A stretch of 64,000 bases of DNA from JANOMH01 sp031422295 (GTDB lineage: Bacteria; Pseudomonadota; Alphaproteobacteria; Rhodobacterales; Rhodobacteraceae), in NCBI GenBank assembly GCA_031422295.1, contig JANOQM010000030.1, positions 1 through 64,000 of the forward strand, read 5' to 3'. The number at the start of each line of letters is the position of its first letter. The first letter of the stretch is position 1. The notes beneath the pieces are model-generated. The model was not told the DNA's origin. It was given only the letters and a program-made list of their open reading frames with translations, and made no database searches. The position numbers and the translations under genes were made by a program. Of the stretch, positions 25,621 through 32,953 are shown piece after piece.

Positions 25621-26771
25621 GCAAGCTCCAGCATCGCTAAGGCCGCCGCATCGACGATTGGCATTGCCAGGATGTCGTTTTGGATGCGCAGCGCCGTTTG
25701 CCGGATGTCATCTTCCTCCAGAACCCGGATGATGGCGTCCCGTAGGATAGGCACGGTCCGGTCCATCACCGAAACGCCCGCACCGGCCCGCGCAACGGAT
25801 GCGGCATTGTGCGGCTGATCGGCGAACAGCGGCACAACAACCGTTGGCAGGCCTTGCGCCAGCGCGCCGATCAGGCTTCCCGACCCGCCATGGCAGACCA
25901 CCGCATCGGCATAGGGCAGAATTTCGGATTGTGGCACAAAGACCTCGACAGTGACATTCGCCGGAATGGTTCCCAGATATTCGTGTGGCATGATCGGGCC
26001 GGTGGTCAGCAGCGCGCGCACCGGCAATGTTGACAGCGCCTCCAGCACCGCGCGGTAGGCGGCCCGCGATTTGTCGGACCGCCCGCTGACCGTTCCAAGC
26101 GTGACATAGACGAAGGTTTCACCAACCGATGGCGCCCAGGAGGGTCGTTGGGCGCTGGCAGGTGGCGGCGGCGCCAATGCCGGACGGGTCCTGAACGGCT
26201 TTTGCGTGCCAAGCCAATCTACGCCGTCATCCATGAAGTCGGGAAAGGCCGAAAACACCGGTTCGCGGCGCAAGGACGCGCCATCGTCGGTGGGCAAACC
26301 TGCGGTCTTGCGCAACCGGTCGATGCTGCTGACGACCTCGGGGACGAAATCCATTTCGCCTTGCCCGCAATGCACGCCAACGCGGCAGCAGGGCAGGCCC
26401 GCCGCTGCCGCCGCAACGAAAGCGCCAAGTTCCAGTGATTCCCGAACCACAAGGTCCGGATGCCAATCGTCGATGATGCGGATAAGATCAGGCATAACGG
26501 TGCGGGACATGGCTAAAAAGGACTCGGTAACGGCGGCCATGACGGCCTCCGCACCCGACGCCGCGTCAATCGCCCTGCGCAGGGCATCGACTTCGTCTTG
26601 TGTGGGGTCGCTCACCGGCAGATGCAGCAATCCGGCTTGGGCAAGGCGCGCAGACGCCTCCGCGGGCACCGCGACGGCGACCTCGTGGCCCAGCTTTTTC
26701 ATCGCGTCACAGTAGGGCAGCAAGGGGTTGAGGTGCCCCAGAAACTTGGTCGACGAAATCAAAACGCGCAT
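25611..26771 (-). CDS. GT1-family glycosyltransferase (UGT/macrolide-type)
   Basis: 386 aa. N-terminal acceptor domain begins MRVLISSTKFLGHLNPLLPY. The C-terminal donor domain has TFVYVTLGTVSG, VFVPQSEILPYADAVVCHGG (shortened signature HGGSGSLIGALAQGLP), and PLFADQPHNAASVARAGAG. This is the GT-B fold of GT1 enzymes that transfer a sugar from a nucleotide sugar to a small hydrophobic acceptor such as a macrolide, sterol or carotenoid. No biosynthetic cluster is nearby. The gene lies in the argF plasticity zone on the opposite strand to argF, with an argF 3' fragment beyond its 5' end. Confidence 0.87.
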   Translation of the reverse strand: MRVLISSTKFLGHLNPLLPYCDAMKKLGHEVAVAVPAEASARLAQAGLLHLPVSDPTQDEVDALRRAIDAASGAEAVMAAVTESFLAMSRTVMPDLIRIIDDWHPDLVVRESLELGAFVAAAAAGLPCCRVGVHCGQGEMDFVPEVVSSIDRLRKTAGLPTDDGASLRREPVFSAFPDFMDDGVDWLGTQKPFRTRPALAPPPPASAQRPSWAPSVGETFVYVTLGTVSGRSDKSRAAYRAVLEALSTLPVRALLTTGPIMPHEYLGTIPANVTVEVFVPQSEILPYADAVVCHGGSGSLIGALAQGLPTVVVPLFADQPHNAASVARAGAGVSVMDRTVPILRDAIIRVLEEDDIRQTALRIQNDILAMPIVDAAALAMLELARR

Positions 26772-27086
26772 CCGGTTAACCCCCGTGTCCTGTCAACTCT
26801 CCGCATGGCTTTGCGCGGCGACCGTCCATAGAATCAAGGGTTGCCGATCGACAATAGGAGAGCATAGCACCATTCCCGGCTGCCGCACTCGCCCTCTACT
26901 GCACGCGCAATAGGCGGTGATGCGGTGGTGTTTGGGGGTTTGAGGGCGGATAGAAAATATTCACCATTTTAACAGGTTCGCAGCGCCTTGGTGCCTGAGA
27001 GATGGCGAATTTACGCCCTGAACACCCGCGCGCGGTCTAAAATGTGCTAGAGTAAGGGACGGAATTCCAAACATAGGAGCATTGTC
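26772..27086. other. 315-bp intergenic region within the plasticity zone
   Basis: Contains argF 3' fragment 1 (26899-26949) and, from about 26950, the leader of the VOC gene with AGGAG before its start. The remaining sequence shows nothing recognisable. Confidence 0.5.
26899..26949 (+). pseudogene. argF 3'-end fragment 1 (about 51 bp)
   Basis: CTGCACGCGCAATAGGCGGT and the following bases align with the last 43 bp of argF and continue 8 bases past its stop codon (TGAGGGCGG in both). About seven substitutions are seen, one of which turns a Lys codon into TAG. It shares the variants CTGCACGCGC and GGCGGTGATG with fragment 2. Confidence 0.8.
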
Positions 27087-27548
27087 ATGTTGCCATTCTC
27101 TTTCCCAGCAACGAACGCCACATCCCCATTTGCAGCAATGAAATCCAGTCATCCTTGCCTTCGGGTGCCTGACCGCCAGCAGGCCATGGACTGGTATGTC
27201 CGCGTGTTCGATTTTCGGGTCGTCAAGGAATGGTCAGGGCCAAATGGTATTGAGCTTGCCTATTTGGCAGCACCTGGCGACAACGGGTCCTTGATCGAAA
27301 TCATCGGCGGCAACGCGACTGACGACGTAGCCCCATTGCCAGCCAATTTCTGGGAGACCCTGGGACCTTGCCGCTATCATCATTTTGCATTTTCTGTTCC
27401 AAGTCACGAACGCGCGCTCGCAGCGCTGCATGAGCGGGGGGTAAAAACCTACCAGGGGCCTTTCGAGGTGCCGGAACTGGGGTATAGCGTGGCTTTCGTC
27501 GCTGACCCATGGGGCAATCTGATAGAATTGGTGGAACTGCGGCAATAG
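27087..27548 (+). CDS. VOC family (glyoxalase-fold) protein
   Basis: 153 aa. ATG 27087 is preceded by AGGAG at 8 bases. Residues about 20-150 form one glyoxalase/lactoylglutathione-lyase-like domain: HPCLRVPDRQQAMDWYVRVF, IELAYLAAPGDNGSLIEIIG, YHHFAFSVPSHERALAAL, and the closing metal ligand segment DPWGNLIELVEL. The metal ligands (His22, Glu, His, Glu) are of glyoxalase I type, but substrate specificity is open. It lies between argF fragments 1 and 2, which form imperfect direct repeats around it. Confidence 0.87.
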   Translation: MLPFSFPATNATSPFAAMKSSHPCLRVPDRQQAMDWYVRVFDFRVVKEWSGPNGIELAYLAAPGDNGSLIEIIGGNATDDVAPLPANFWETLGPCRYHHFAFSVPSHERALAALHERGVKTYQGPFEVPELGYSVAFVADPWGNLIELVELRQ

Positions 27549-27555
27549 CGCCGGA

Positions 27556-27662
27556 GCGACGAGGCGACCAGCGCCGTCATGGACGGCCCGCATTCGGTGG
27601 TGATCGACGAGGCAGAAAACCGTCTGCACGCGCAAAAGGCGGTGATGTTTGGGGCTTTATGA
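27556..27662 (+). pseudogene. argF 3'-end fragment 2 (about 107 bp)
   Basis: Reads DEATSAVMDGPHSVVIDEAE, then NRLHAQKAVM, against argF DEATSAVMDGPHSVIFDEAE and NRLHAQKAIM. The last part has lost about 9 bases compared with argF, and ends with a stop at 27660-27662 inside a long palindrome. It has no upstream argF sequence, so it is a fragment and not a gene. Confidence 0.88.
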
Positions 27663-27688
27663 TGGGCAATATTGCCCATCATAAAGCC
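27653..27688. repeat. 36-bp perfect palindrome
   Basis: GGCTTTATGATGGGCAAT (27653-27670) is followed directly by its exact reverse complement (27671-27688). There is no loop sequence at all. Its left arm is the end of argF fragment 2. Confidence 0.95.
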
Positions 27689-27689
27689 T

Positions 27690-27742
27690 GGGTGCGGCGC
27701 TGCCCCCAAACCCCCGCGAGTATATGCACCAAAATGAATGGA
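27690..27742 (-). repeat. GC-rich intergenic hairpin repeat (family B), inverted copy
   Basis: On the minus strand this reads CATTTTGGTGCATATACTCG, then CGGGGGTTTGGGGGCAGCGC, resembling the copies at 24596 and 32261 (AT-rich lead, CGGGGG, then GGGGGCAGCGC). Confidence 0.55.
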
Positions 27743-27859
27743 TAAGGGGACACCGGGCTTACCTTTGCCCCCCGCGATTTCGTTGGACTTTAGACGGGGG
27801 GGGGATAGCTTTTTTAAGATGTCTTATCGTGGGCGGATGGCCCCAAGGGGAATTTGACA

Positions 27860-28168
27860 ATGCCAATTGCACTGCAAGTGATTTATCCCATTACGGATGG
27901 CACGAAATTCGATTTTGACTACTACACCAAGACCCACATGCCGATGGTCCGCGACGTTGTCGGACAGTTTATGACCGGCACGACGATCACCAAGGGCATC
28001 GCGTCCGGGCCTGACACGCCGCCCGGCTTCCACTTGATCGCCACGCATGTGTTCGCAGACCAGCACGCGTTTGATGCCGGTATGGCTGTCGCTGGCCCGG
28101 TTCTGGCGGACATCGCGAATTTCACCAATGTGCAGCCGCAAATGCTGATTGGTGAGGTGCTTAGGTGA
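27860..28168 (+). CDS. EthD family protein
   Basis: 102 aa from ATG 27860 (MPIALQVIYPITDGTKFDFD), preceded by AAGGGGA at 8 bases. The pattern of an initial strand, then DYYTKTHMPMVRDVV and a second half ending VQPQMLIGEVL is that of EthD/dimeric alpha-beta barrel proteins, first described in the ethyl tert-butyl ether degradation cluster. The His in THMPMV is conserved in the family. Catalytic function is unclear. It is bounded by argF fragment 2 upstream and fragment 3 immediately downstream. Confidence 0.87.
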   Translation: MPIALQVIYPITDGTKFDFDYYTKTHMPMVRDVVGQFMTGTTITKGIASGPDTPPGFHLIATHVFADQHAFDAGMAVAGPVLADIANFTNVQPQMLIGEVLR

Positions 28169-28180
28169 TCTGACGCTTAC

Positions 28181-28338
28181 CCAAACCCGACGCCCTGTTC
28201 ATGCATTGCCTGCCCGCGCACGGCGATGACGAGTCCATATCAGCCGTCGTGGACGGCCCGCATTCGGTGATCTTCGACGAGGCGGAAAACCGGCTGCATG
28301 CGCAAAAAGCCATGATGCGCTGGCGTCTGGGAGTGTGA
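28181..28338 (+). pseudogene. argF 3'-end fragment 3 (158 bp)
   Basis: Aligns without gaps to argF 25435-25592, with 14 substitutions counted by eye. Translation in the argF frame is open: KPDALFMHCLPAHGDDESIS, then AVVDGPHSVIFDEAENRLHA, then QKAMMRWRLGV and stop. The invariant Arg after LPAH has become Gly. It starts 12 bases after the EthD-like stop codon and has no start of its own. Confidence 0.92.
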
Positions 28339-28354
28339 CCCGCTTTCACGGCGC

Positions 28355-28415
28355 GCGGGTTGCACCCACCCTACCCCCGGACTGCCCAATCCCGTAGGGT
28401 GGGTGCAACCCACGC
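28355..28415. repeat. palindromic repeat (family A), long inverted pair
   Basis: GCGGGTTGCACCCACCCTAC (28355-28374) and GTAGGGTGGGTGCAACCCAC (from 28394) form a long stem around a 19-base loop. Each arm is itself a near-palindrome of the GTAGGGTGGGTT/AACCCACC type seen elsewhere in the window. It could act as a terminator for the plasticity zone. Confidence 0.75.
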
Positions 28416-28448
28416 ATCACATGCCTCCCAACCCCAAAGGACCGCCCC

Positions 28449-28937
28449 ATGCACTCCCCCGTCCCCGCCCTGTCCCGCGCCCTGCAGGCGCTTTCGAACA
28501 TCCTGATCAAAGCCGAAGCCCACTGCACGGCGCACAAGATTGACCCCACGGTCATGCTGACCCTGCGGCTGTTCCCCGACATGCTGAATTTCACTAAACA
28601 AGTACAACTGACCTGCGATTTCAGCGCCCGGTCGGTGGCCCGGCTGTCCGGGTCCGACGTGCCCAGCTTTCCCGACGTGGAAACTAGCATCGCCGAACTG
28701 CAAACCCGGATTGCAACCGCCAAAACCTATGTCGAAAGCTTCACGCCCGCCCAGTTCGACGGGGCCGAAGCGCGCGAGATCACGCTGCAAATGCGCGGGT
28801 CCGAGATGAAAATGTCCGGCGCCGACTACTACACCCTCTACAGCCTGCCGCAGGTCTATTTCCACGCCACCACCGCCTATAACATCTTGCGGCACAATGG
28901 GGTGGGGATTGGGAAGCGCGATTATATGGGGGGGTGA
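28449..28937 (+). CDS. DUF1993 domain-containing protein
   Basis: 162 aa. HSPVPALSRALQALSNILIK, KIDPTVMLTLRLFPDMLNFTKQ (shortened core RLFPDMLNF), DFSARSVARLSG and the terminal LYSLPQVYFHATTAYNILRH match DUF1993, a DinB-like four-helix family. DinB relatives bind a metal with three His; here H136-type residues in VYFHATTAYNILRHNG could contribute. Function unknown. Ribosome-binding AAAGGA lies a few bases before the ATG. An AT-rich foreign-looking stretch starts directly after the stop codon. Confidence 0.87.
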   Translation: MHSPVPALSRALQALSNILIKAEAHCTAHKIDPTVMLTLRLFPDMLNFTKQVQLTCDFSARSVARLSGSDVPSFPDVETSIAELQTRIATAKTYVESFTPAQFDGAEAREITLQMRGSEMKMSGADYYTLYSLPQVYFHATTAYNILRHNGVGIGKRDYMGG

Positions 28938-28939
28938 GG

Positions 28940-29169
28940 TTGGGGGATTACCGTACTGCGCGGCGAATACACTTATCAAAGCAATATTTGCCACAAAAGC
29001 ACTTATAAACGATAACTCGCTTGTAAGTGAAGCAAAGATACCTGTTAAAGAACGAAAAAAATTATTGGCAGAAATGTTTCCAAACCCAGGTAAAGGAAAC
29101 TTCTTGGCTTGGGCAGTTCAGGAGATATCAATAAATAGGCATATCCGCTCAACTTATTTAGGCAATTAG
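28940..29169 (+). pseudogene. AT-rich remnant encoding an unknown C-terminal fragment
   Basis: From about 28960 the composition drops sharply and one frame stays open to TAG 29167-29169, reading TLIKAIFATKALINDNSLVS, EAKIPVKERKKLLAEMFPNP and KFLAWAVQEISINRH-like sequence. The codon choice is coherent (AAA, ATA, AAT rich), so it looks like the 3' end of a gene from a low-GC donor whose start was lost. I do not recognise the family. Confidence 0.4.
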
Positions 29170-29246
29170 GCACTCATGATTTTCGCGATGAACGTCGATG
29201 TAGTTTTAAGCGAGCGGCCGCCCAATCCTCCAAGCTGAACGGCATA

Positions 29247-29267
29247 TTTGTCTGCTTTGCAGACAAA
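29247..29267. terminator. hairpin downstream of the NUDIX gene
   Basis: TTTGTCTGC (29247-29255) pairs with GCAGACAAA (29259-29267) around TTT. It lies 10 bases beyond the NUDIX stop on the minus strand. Confidence 0.55.
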
Positions 29268-29276
29268 GCAGCCCCC

Positions 29277-29729
29277 TCAAAACCCCGCCAATATCGCCCG
29301 CAACCCGTCCTCCAGCACCATCCCCTGCGCGTCGGCCAAACTCACCCAGACCCGATCCCGTTTGTCCACCTCGGGGTACACGTCCAAGGTCTGCTCCACC
29401 TTGACCGCATAAACCTCGGTCAAACACGGCTCTTCATCACCCGACACCGAAAACTTCGACCCCATGAACGCACCCAGCGGCTTGCGCGCCACCTTGCCCT
29501 TGCGCACGCCCGCCTCCTCCCAAGCCTCGACCATTGCGGCCTGACCCGGTTTCAACCCCGAAATCGGCCAGCCCTTGGGCAATATCCAGCGGCCCGTGGA
29601 TGATGTGACCAGCAACACCTCGCGGCCATCAACCCCGTTGCGATAGCACAACGCGGCCAACTGCCGGTGGACCGGTGCTGTAAATGGGGCGGACCGCGCC
29701 TTTGCGGCGGGTATAGCGGCTGCTGTCAT
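29277..29729 (-). CDS. NUDIX hydrolase
   Basis: 150 aa. The Nudix box is GLKPGQAAMVEAWEEAGV, matching GX5EX7REUXEEXGU except that the usual Arg is Val, a variation common in the diphosphoinositol/diadenosine-polyphosphate type of bacterial NUDIX proteins. RWILPKGWPISG precedes it as expected. Likely substrates are nucleoside or inositol polyphosphates; activity is unproven. The start at ATG 29729 gives a slightly long Ala/Pro-rich N-terminus. It converges on the AT-rich remnant. Confidence 0.85.
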   Translation of the reverse strand: MTAAAIPAAKARSAPFTAPVHRQLAALCYRNGVDGREVLLVTSSTGRWILPKGWPISGLKPGQAAMVEAWEEAGVRKGKVARKPLGAFMGSKFSVSGDEEPCLTEVYAVKVEQTLDVYPEVDKRDRVWVSLADAQGMVLEDGLRAILAGF

Positions 29730-29759
29730 GGCTCTACCTGCGGCGACATATTCTTGCTA

Positions 29760-29796
29760 TTGAATTTTGGGTATCAGAGTCAGAGTGAAAATTCAA
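29760..29796. repeat. AT-rich inverted repeat at a break point
   Basis: TTGAATTTT (29760-29768) and AAAATTCAA (29788-29796) are a 9-bp inverted repeat with a 19-base spacer. It lies where homology of the following VOC fragment is lost. Confidence 0.6.
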
Positions 29797-30242
29797 TGAA
29801 TGGTGATCTGGTGCGGTCACTTTTATCCGGGTCGCGCTGTGCTGCACAAGTAGGGAAACCACCACTCCGCACCCCCGACCGCCGGGTCGCCTTCTTCTGG
29901 GTCGGGGCCTTGGATACGGACATGCTCGGCCGGTGGGAAATCGGCAGCGGGCCGAACCGGATGGCGCGGCAGTTCGCCTTTCGGGCCAGTCTACCCACGG
30001 TGCTTGCCACATGCACTGAACTGACCAAAGCCGGGATCACCCCGCCGGACCTCCACGGCCAACCGACCGACAGCCCCGATGTCTCGGGCCTGGTGCCCGC
30101 CGCATCCATCTATTTCCGTGGCCCCGACGGCCATTGGCTGGAATTGATCTGCCGGCTCGATGCCCCCGCCGACCCCGGCTTCAGCGTCAACCCCGACGCC
30201 GACGCGATCACGCGGCACGGCCAGCCCGCCAATCCGGCCTGA
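29796..30242 (+). pseudogene. VOC family protein lacking its N-terminal part
   Basis: From about 29850 the frame encodes TPDRRVAFFWVGALDTDMLG, RWEIG, ASIYFRGPDGHWLELICRLD and so on, the last two-thirds of a single glyoxalase-like domain. The first beta-alpha-beta unit (normally starting with a HxxxxV/I strand) is absent. In its place are residues MNGDLVRSLLSGSRCAAQVG that fit no VOC protein. An AT-rich inverted repeat marks the upstream edge. It is likely a broken gene, although a short translated product from ATG 29796 is possible. Confidence 0.6.
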
Positions 30243-30333
30243 ATCCCATCGCACCCCGCATTCCCGCCTTGTATCGGTCACGCACCGCTTTAGGCTACGG
30301 CACACAACAGTACACCCCAAAAGGACCGCATCC

Positions 30334-31737
30334 ATGCCCCTCGCAACTCTCGGCCTTTACGGCCTCGGCACCATGGGCTCGGCCCTTGCCCTGAACATCC
30401 TCGACCATGGCTTTGCGCTGCATGTGGCCAACCGATCCCCCGATAAAACCCAGGCCTTCCTCACCGAAGCCGGCCCCCTTGCCGCCAAACTCACCGGCCA
30501 CACAGATCTGGCCGCCATGGCCGCAAGTATGCCCACCCCACGGGCGATCATCCTGATGGTACAGGCGGGGGATGCAGTGGACGAAGCCATCGCCGCCCTG
30601 ACCCCGCATCTGTCCCCCGGCGACGCGATCATCGACGCAGGCAACGCGATGTTCCATGATACCCGGCGGCGTACCGCTGCGCTGGAATCCACCGGCCTTA
30701 CCTTTATCGGCATGGGCGTGTCGGGCGGCGAAGAGGGGGCGCGCAATGGCCCTGCGATCATGGCGGGCGGCACGCCGTCGGCCTATGAAGGTATTCGCCC
30801 GGTGCTTGAGGCGATTGCCGCCAAATTCAAAGGCCAGCCCTGCGCCGCCCACCTTGGGCCAGACGGGGCCGGGCATTTCGTCAAAACCGTCCACAACGGC
30901 ATCGAATACGCCGATATGCAAATGATTGCAGAATGTTACGGGTTGATGCGCTACGGCATGGGGCAGGACCCCTACGCGATCGGTAAAACCTTCACCCGCT
31001 GGAACGACGGTCCGCTGCAAAGCTACCTGATCGAAATCACCGGGGCCATATTGGCGGCAACCGATAAGAAATCCGGCCTTCCCGCTGTCGACATCATCGT
31101 CGACTCAGCGGGCCAAAAAGGCACCGGCCGCTGGACCGTGATCGAGGCCCTTACGCTGGGCCAATCCGCCAGTACGATCGAGGCTGCGGTCGGCGCACGG
31201 GCCTGGTCCGCCGAACGGGCCACCCGGGCGGCGGGGCAGAGCATCCTTGGGCTGACCCGTGGCCCGGTCCAACTGACCAATTCTGACCTCGAACAAGCCC
31301 TGTTGGCCACGCGTATTATCGGCTACGCCCAAGGCTTCCGCCTACTGGCCAGCGCCTCGGAAACCTACATATGGTCCCTCGACATGGCCCAGATCGCCGA
31401 GGTCTGGCGGGCAGGCTGCATCATCCGCTCTGCCCTGCTTGACGATATCGCCACCGCCTTCCGGACCGACCTACCACATGGGCAACTGATCTTCGCCCCG
31501 GCCTTCGTATCCCTGCTAAAAACCAGCCTGCCCGCCCTGCGCCGGGTCAGCGCCGCCGCGATTTCCGCGTGTCACCCGGTTCCGGTGATGTCCGCCGCTT
31601 TGTCATTCATCGACAGTATCGGACAGGCCCGCGGCACCACCGACCTGACCCAGGCGCAACGCGATTTCTTTGGGATGCACGGGTTTGAGCGGACAGATGA
31701 CGGGACCAAGGGGCAGCATGGGCCATGGTGGGATTGA
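30334..31737 (+). CDS. gnd: 6-phosphogluconate dehydrogenase (decarboxylating)
   Basis: 467 aa from ATG 30334, with AAGGA 8 bases upstream. The NADP-binding motif GLYGLGTMGSALALNIL (within the first 20 residues), DAGNAMFHDTRRR, MGVSGGEEGARNGPAIM, and the catalytic Lys region HFVKTVHNGIEYADMQ are all present, as is the C-terminal RDFFGMHGFER tail. It oxidises 6-phosphogluconate to ribulose 5-phosphate in the pentose phosphate pathway. It appears monocistronic, with an accessory region on both sides. Confidence 0.95.
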   Translation: MPLATLGLYGLGTMGSALALNILDHGFALHVANRSPDKTQAFLTEAGPLAAKLTGHTDLAAMAASMPTPRAIILMVQAGDAVDEAIAALTPHLSPGDAIIDAGNAMFHDTRRRTAALESTGLTFIGMGVSGGEEGARNGPAIMAGGTPSAYEGIRPVLEAIAAKFKGQPCAAHLGPDGAGHFVKTVHNGIEYADMQMIAECYGLMRYGMGQDPYAIGKTFTRWNDGPLQSYLIEITGAILAATDKKSGLPAVDIIVDSAGQKGTGRWTVIEALTLGQSASTIEAAVGARAWSAERATRAAGQSILGLTRGPVQLTNSDLEQALLATRIIGYAQGFRLLASASETYIWSLDMAQIAEVWRAGCIIRSALLDDIATAFRTDLPHGQLIFAPAFVSLLKTSLPALRRVSAAAISACHPVPVMSAALSFIDSIGQARGTTDLTQAQRDFFGMHGFERTDDGTKGQHGPWWD

Positions 31738-31796
31738 AGGGGGCGGCTCGGTTCAAGTCGAGCAGTTTGCTTCGTTTGCAGCGCAGGCGTCGGTTT

Positions 31797-32150
31797 CTAG
31801 TGAAATTCTTTTGTAACTTCGATCTTGCCCACTATTGCGGCATTAAATTTACCGAGGTCCACGGCCGGAATCCAATATTCTAAGTGAGCACGTCCCCCAG
31901 CAACTTGGATGCCATAAGCACTAAGAAACGAAGTTAGTACTTCGAACCGAGTTACATATCCAGAGCCGCTGGCTTTCACATTCCAGTCGCGAGCAATCTT
32001 AATCGCATAATCTTCTGTCAGTACGGGGTAGAAGATTGGTTGCTCAGGCAGGCGGGGCGGAAAAGCGGTCATGCCGGACCTTTGGATCAATTCAAGTTCT
32101 TTGGGCCCGACTGGGCGCCAGAGAACGACAGTTTAAGAATCTGACTTCAT
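31797..32150 (-). pseudogene. ADP-ribosylation/crystallin J1-type small protein with early stop
   Basis: The frame from ATG 32150 reads MKSDS, stop (TAA 32133-32135), then TVVLWRPVGPKELELIQRSG and continues FPPRLPEQPIFYPVLTEDYA ... VGKIEVTKEF to 31797. The RPVGxxELxLI start and PPRLPxQPIFYPVL core are familiar from short bacterial proteins labelled ADP-ribosylation/crystallin J1, which are normally intact from the RPVG segment. Translation could only restart at TTG 32090, losing about 19 residues. Low GC content marks it as acquired. It may be decayed or may need an unusual start. Confidence 0.55.
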
Positions 32151-32260
32151 GCACCAAGCACCTCAGTTAGTTCTGATAGACTTATATCTGATCCGCCACG
32201 AGCTAATTTCTGCAATGAAGCTAATAGCAGTTATCGCCCGTCTCAACAAATACTCCCCAT

Positions 32261-32314
32261 TTCTTTTGTTCCCAAATATCCCGGGGGAGGCCGCAGGCTG
32301 GGGGCAGCGCCCCC
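32261..32314 (+). repeat. GC-rich intergenic hairpin repeat (family B), copy 3
   Basis: TTCTTTTGTTCCCAAATATC, then CCGGGGGAGG...CTGGGGGCAGCGCCCC. It shares the AT-rich lead and CCGGGGG start with the copy at 24596 and lies directly downstream of the next minus-strand gene. Confidence 0.65.
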
Positions 32315-32316
32315 TC

Positions 32317-32898
32317 TTATTTCCCCTCAATCTGAAACACCGTAAACCCCGGGCAGCCCAATTCCTGCACTAACCCAAAATGCAACCCCTTGATCATCCG
32401 GTTGTAAATCTCAGTATACCCGGCCGCCGCAAGCCTATCGACGACCACAGGCAACAGCGCCCCCGTAGCGGGATCAACCACATCGCTTAGGGCCACCTCA
32501 GACCCCAAAATCGCAATACTGGCCTGTACCAGCGTCAACTGGTTATACCAGCTGCGTTCGCCGTAATAGGCCACGTCGACCGGGCTCTGCCAGCCCAGAT
32601 CATCGGCGGCGGGCGGGTTTTCCAGCGACGCCGTGGTTAATCCGACATAAGACATAATTTCGAAATCCGCGCATCCCATCCAGATATCGCGGGATACAAA
32701 ATCTGGCTGCCCCAGGATCATCGCATCCGGGTCCGTGACCACAACTTGCCCGGCAAAGGCGGTGCGCAGCACGAGGTTCACCTGCGCTTCGGCCTGAACG
32801 TTTTTGACATAGACCCAGGCCGCAAACCCGGTACCAACCAAAGCCAGCACCAGCGCCGTGCGCCACACAACGCCCTTATTCAGCATTTCACTTGCCAT
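32317..32898 (-). CDS. hypothetical membrane-anchored protein
   Basis: 193 aa. Residues about 12-30 (RTALVLALVGTGFAAWVYV) form a single N-terminal membrane anchor, followed by a periplasmic domain with no family I recognise. Two Cys (MGCADFE, ELGCPGF) could form a disulfide. GC content and codon use match the core genome, so it is likely a native gene of unknown function. It lies downstream of hrpB on the same strand with a 55-base gap. Confidence 0.7.
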   Translation of the reverse strand: MASEMLNKGVVWRTALVLALVGTGFAAWVYVKNVQAEAQVNLVLRTAFAGQVVVTDPDAMILGQPDFVSRDIWMGCADFEIMSYVGLTTASLENPPAADDLGWQSPVDVAYYGERSWYNQLTLVQASIAILGSEVALSDVVDPATGALLPVVVDRLAAAGYTEIYNRMIKGLHFGLVQELGCPGFTVFQIEGK

Positions 32899-32953
32899 AA
32901 ACCGCCCCTGATCTTGTTATTGGCCAAACTCTAACGCCGCAGCACCCTGCATA

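Larger units (their letters stand above)
27549..27859. other. 311-bp intergenic region with nested repeats
   Basis: Holds argF fragment 2 (27556-27662), a 36-bp perfect palindrome (27653-27688), an inverted family-B hairpin repeat (about 27690-27742) and the promoter region of the EthD-like gene with a run of nine Gs near 27795. No gene seen. Confidence 0.6.

Noticed and set aside
28181..28338. A second functional ornithine carbamoyltransferase
   Set aside because: Only the last 52 codons exist, with no start and a substitution after the conserved HCLPAH segment.
25611..28938. Prophage or integrative element around argF
   Set aside because: No integrase, structural or conjugation genes are present; only the repeated argF ends suggest integration.
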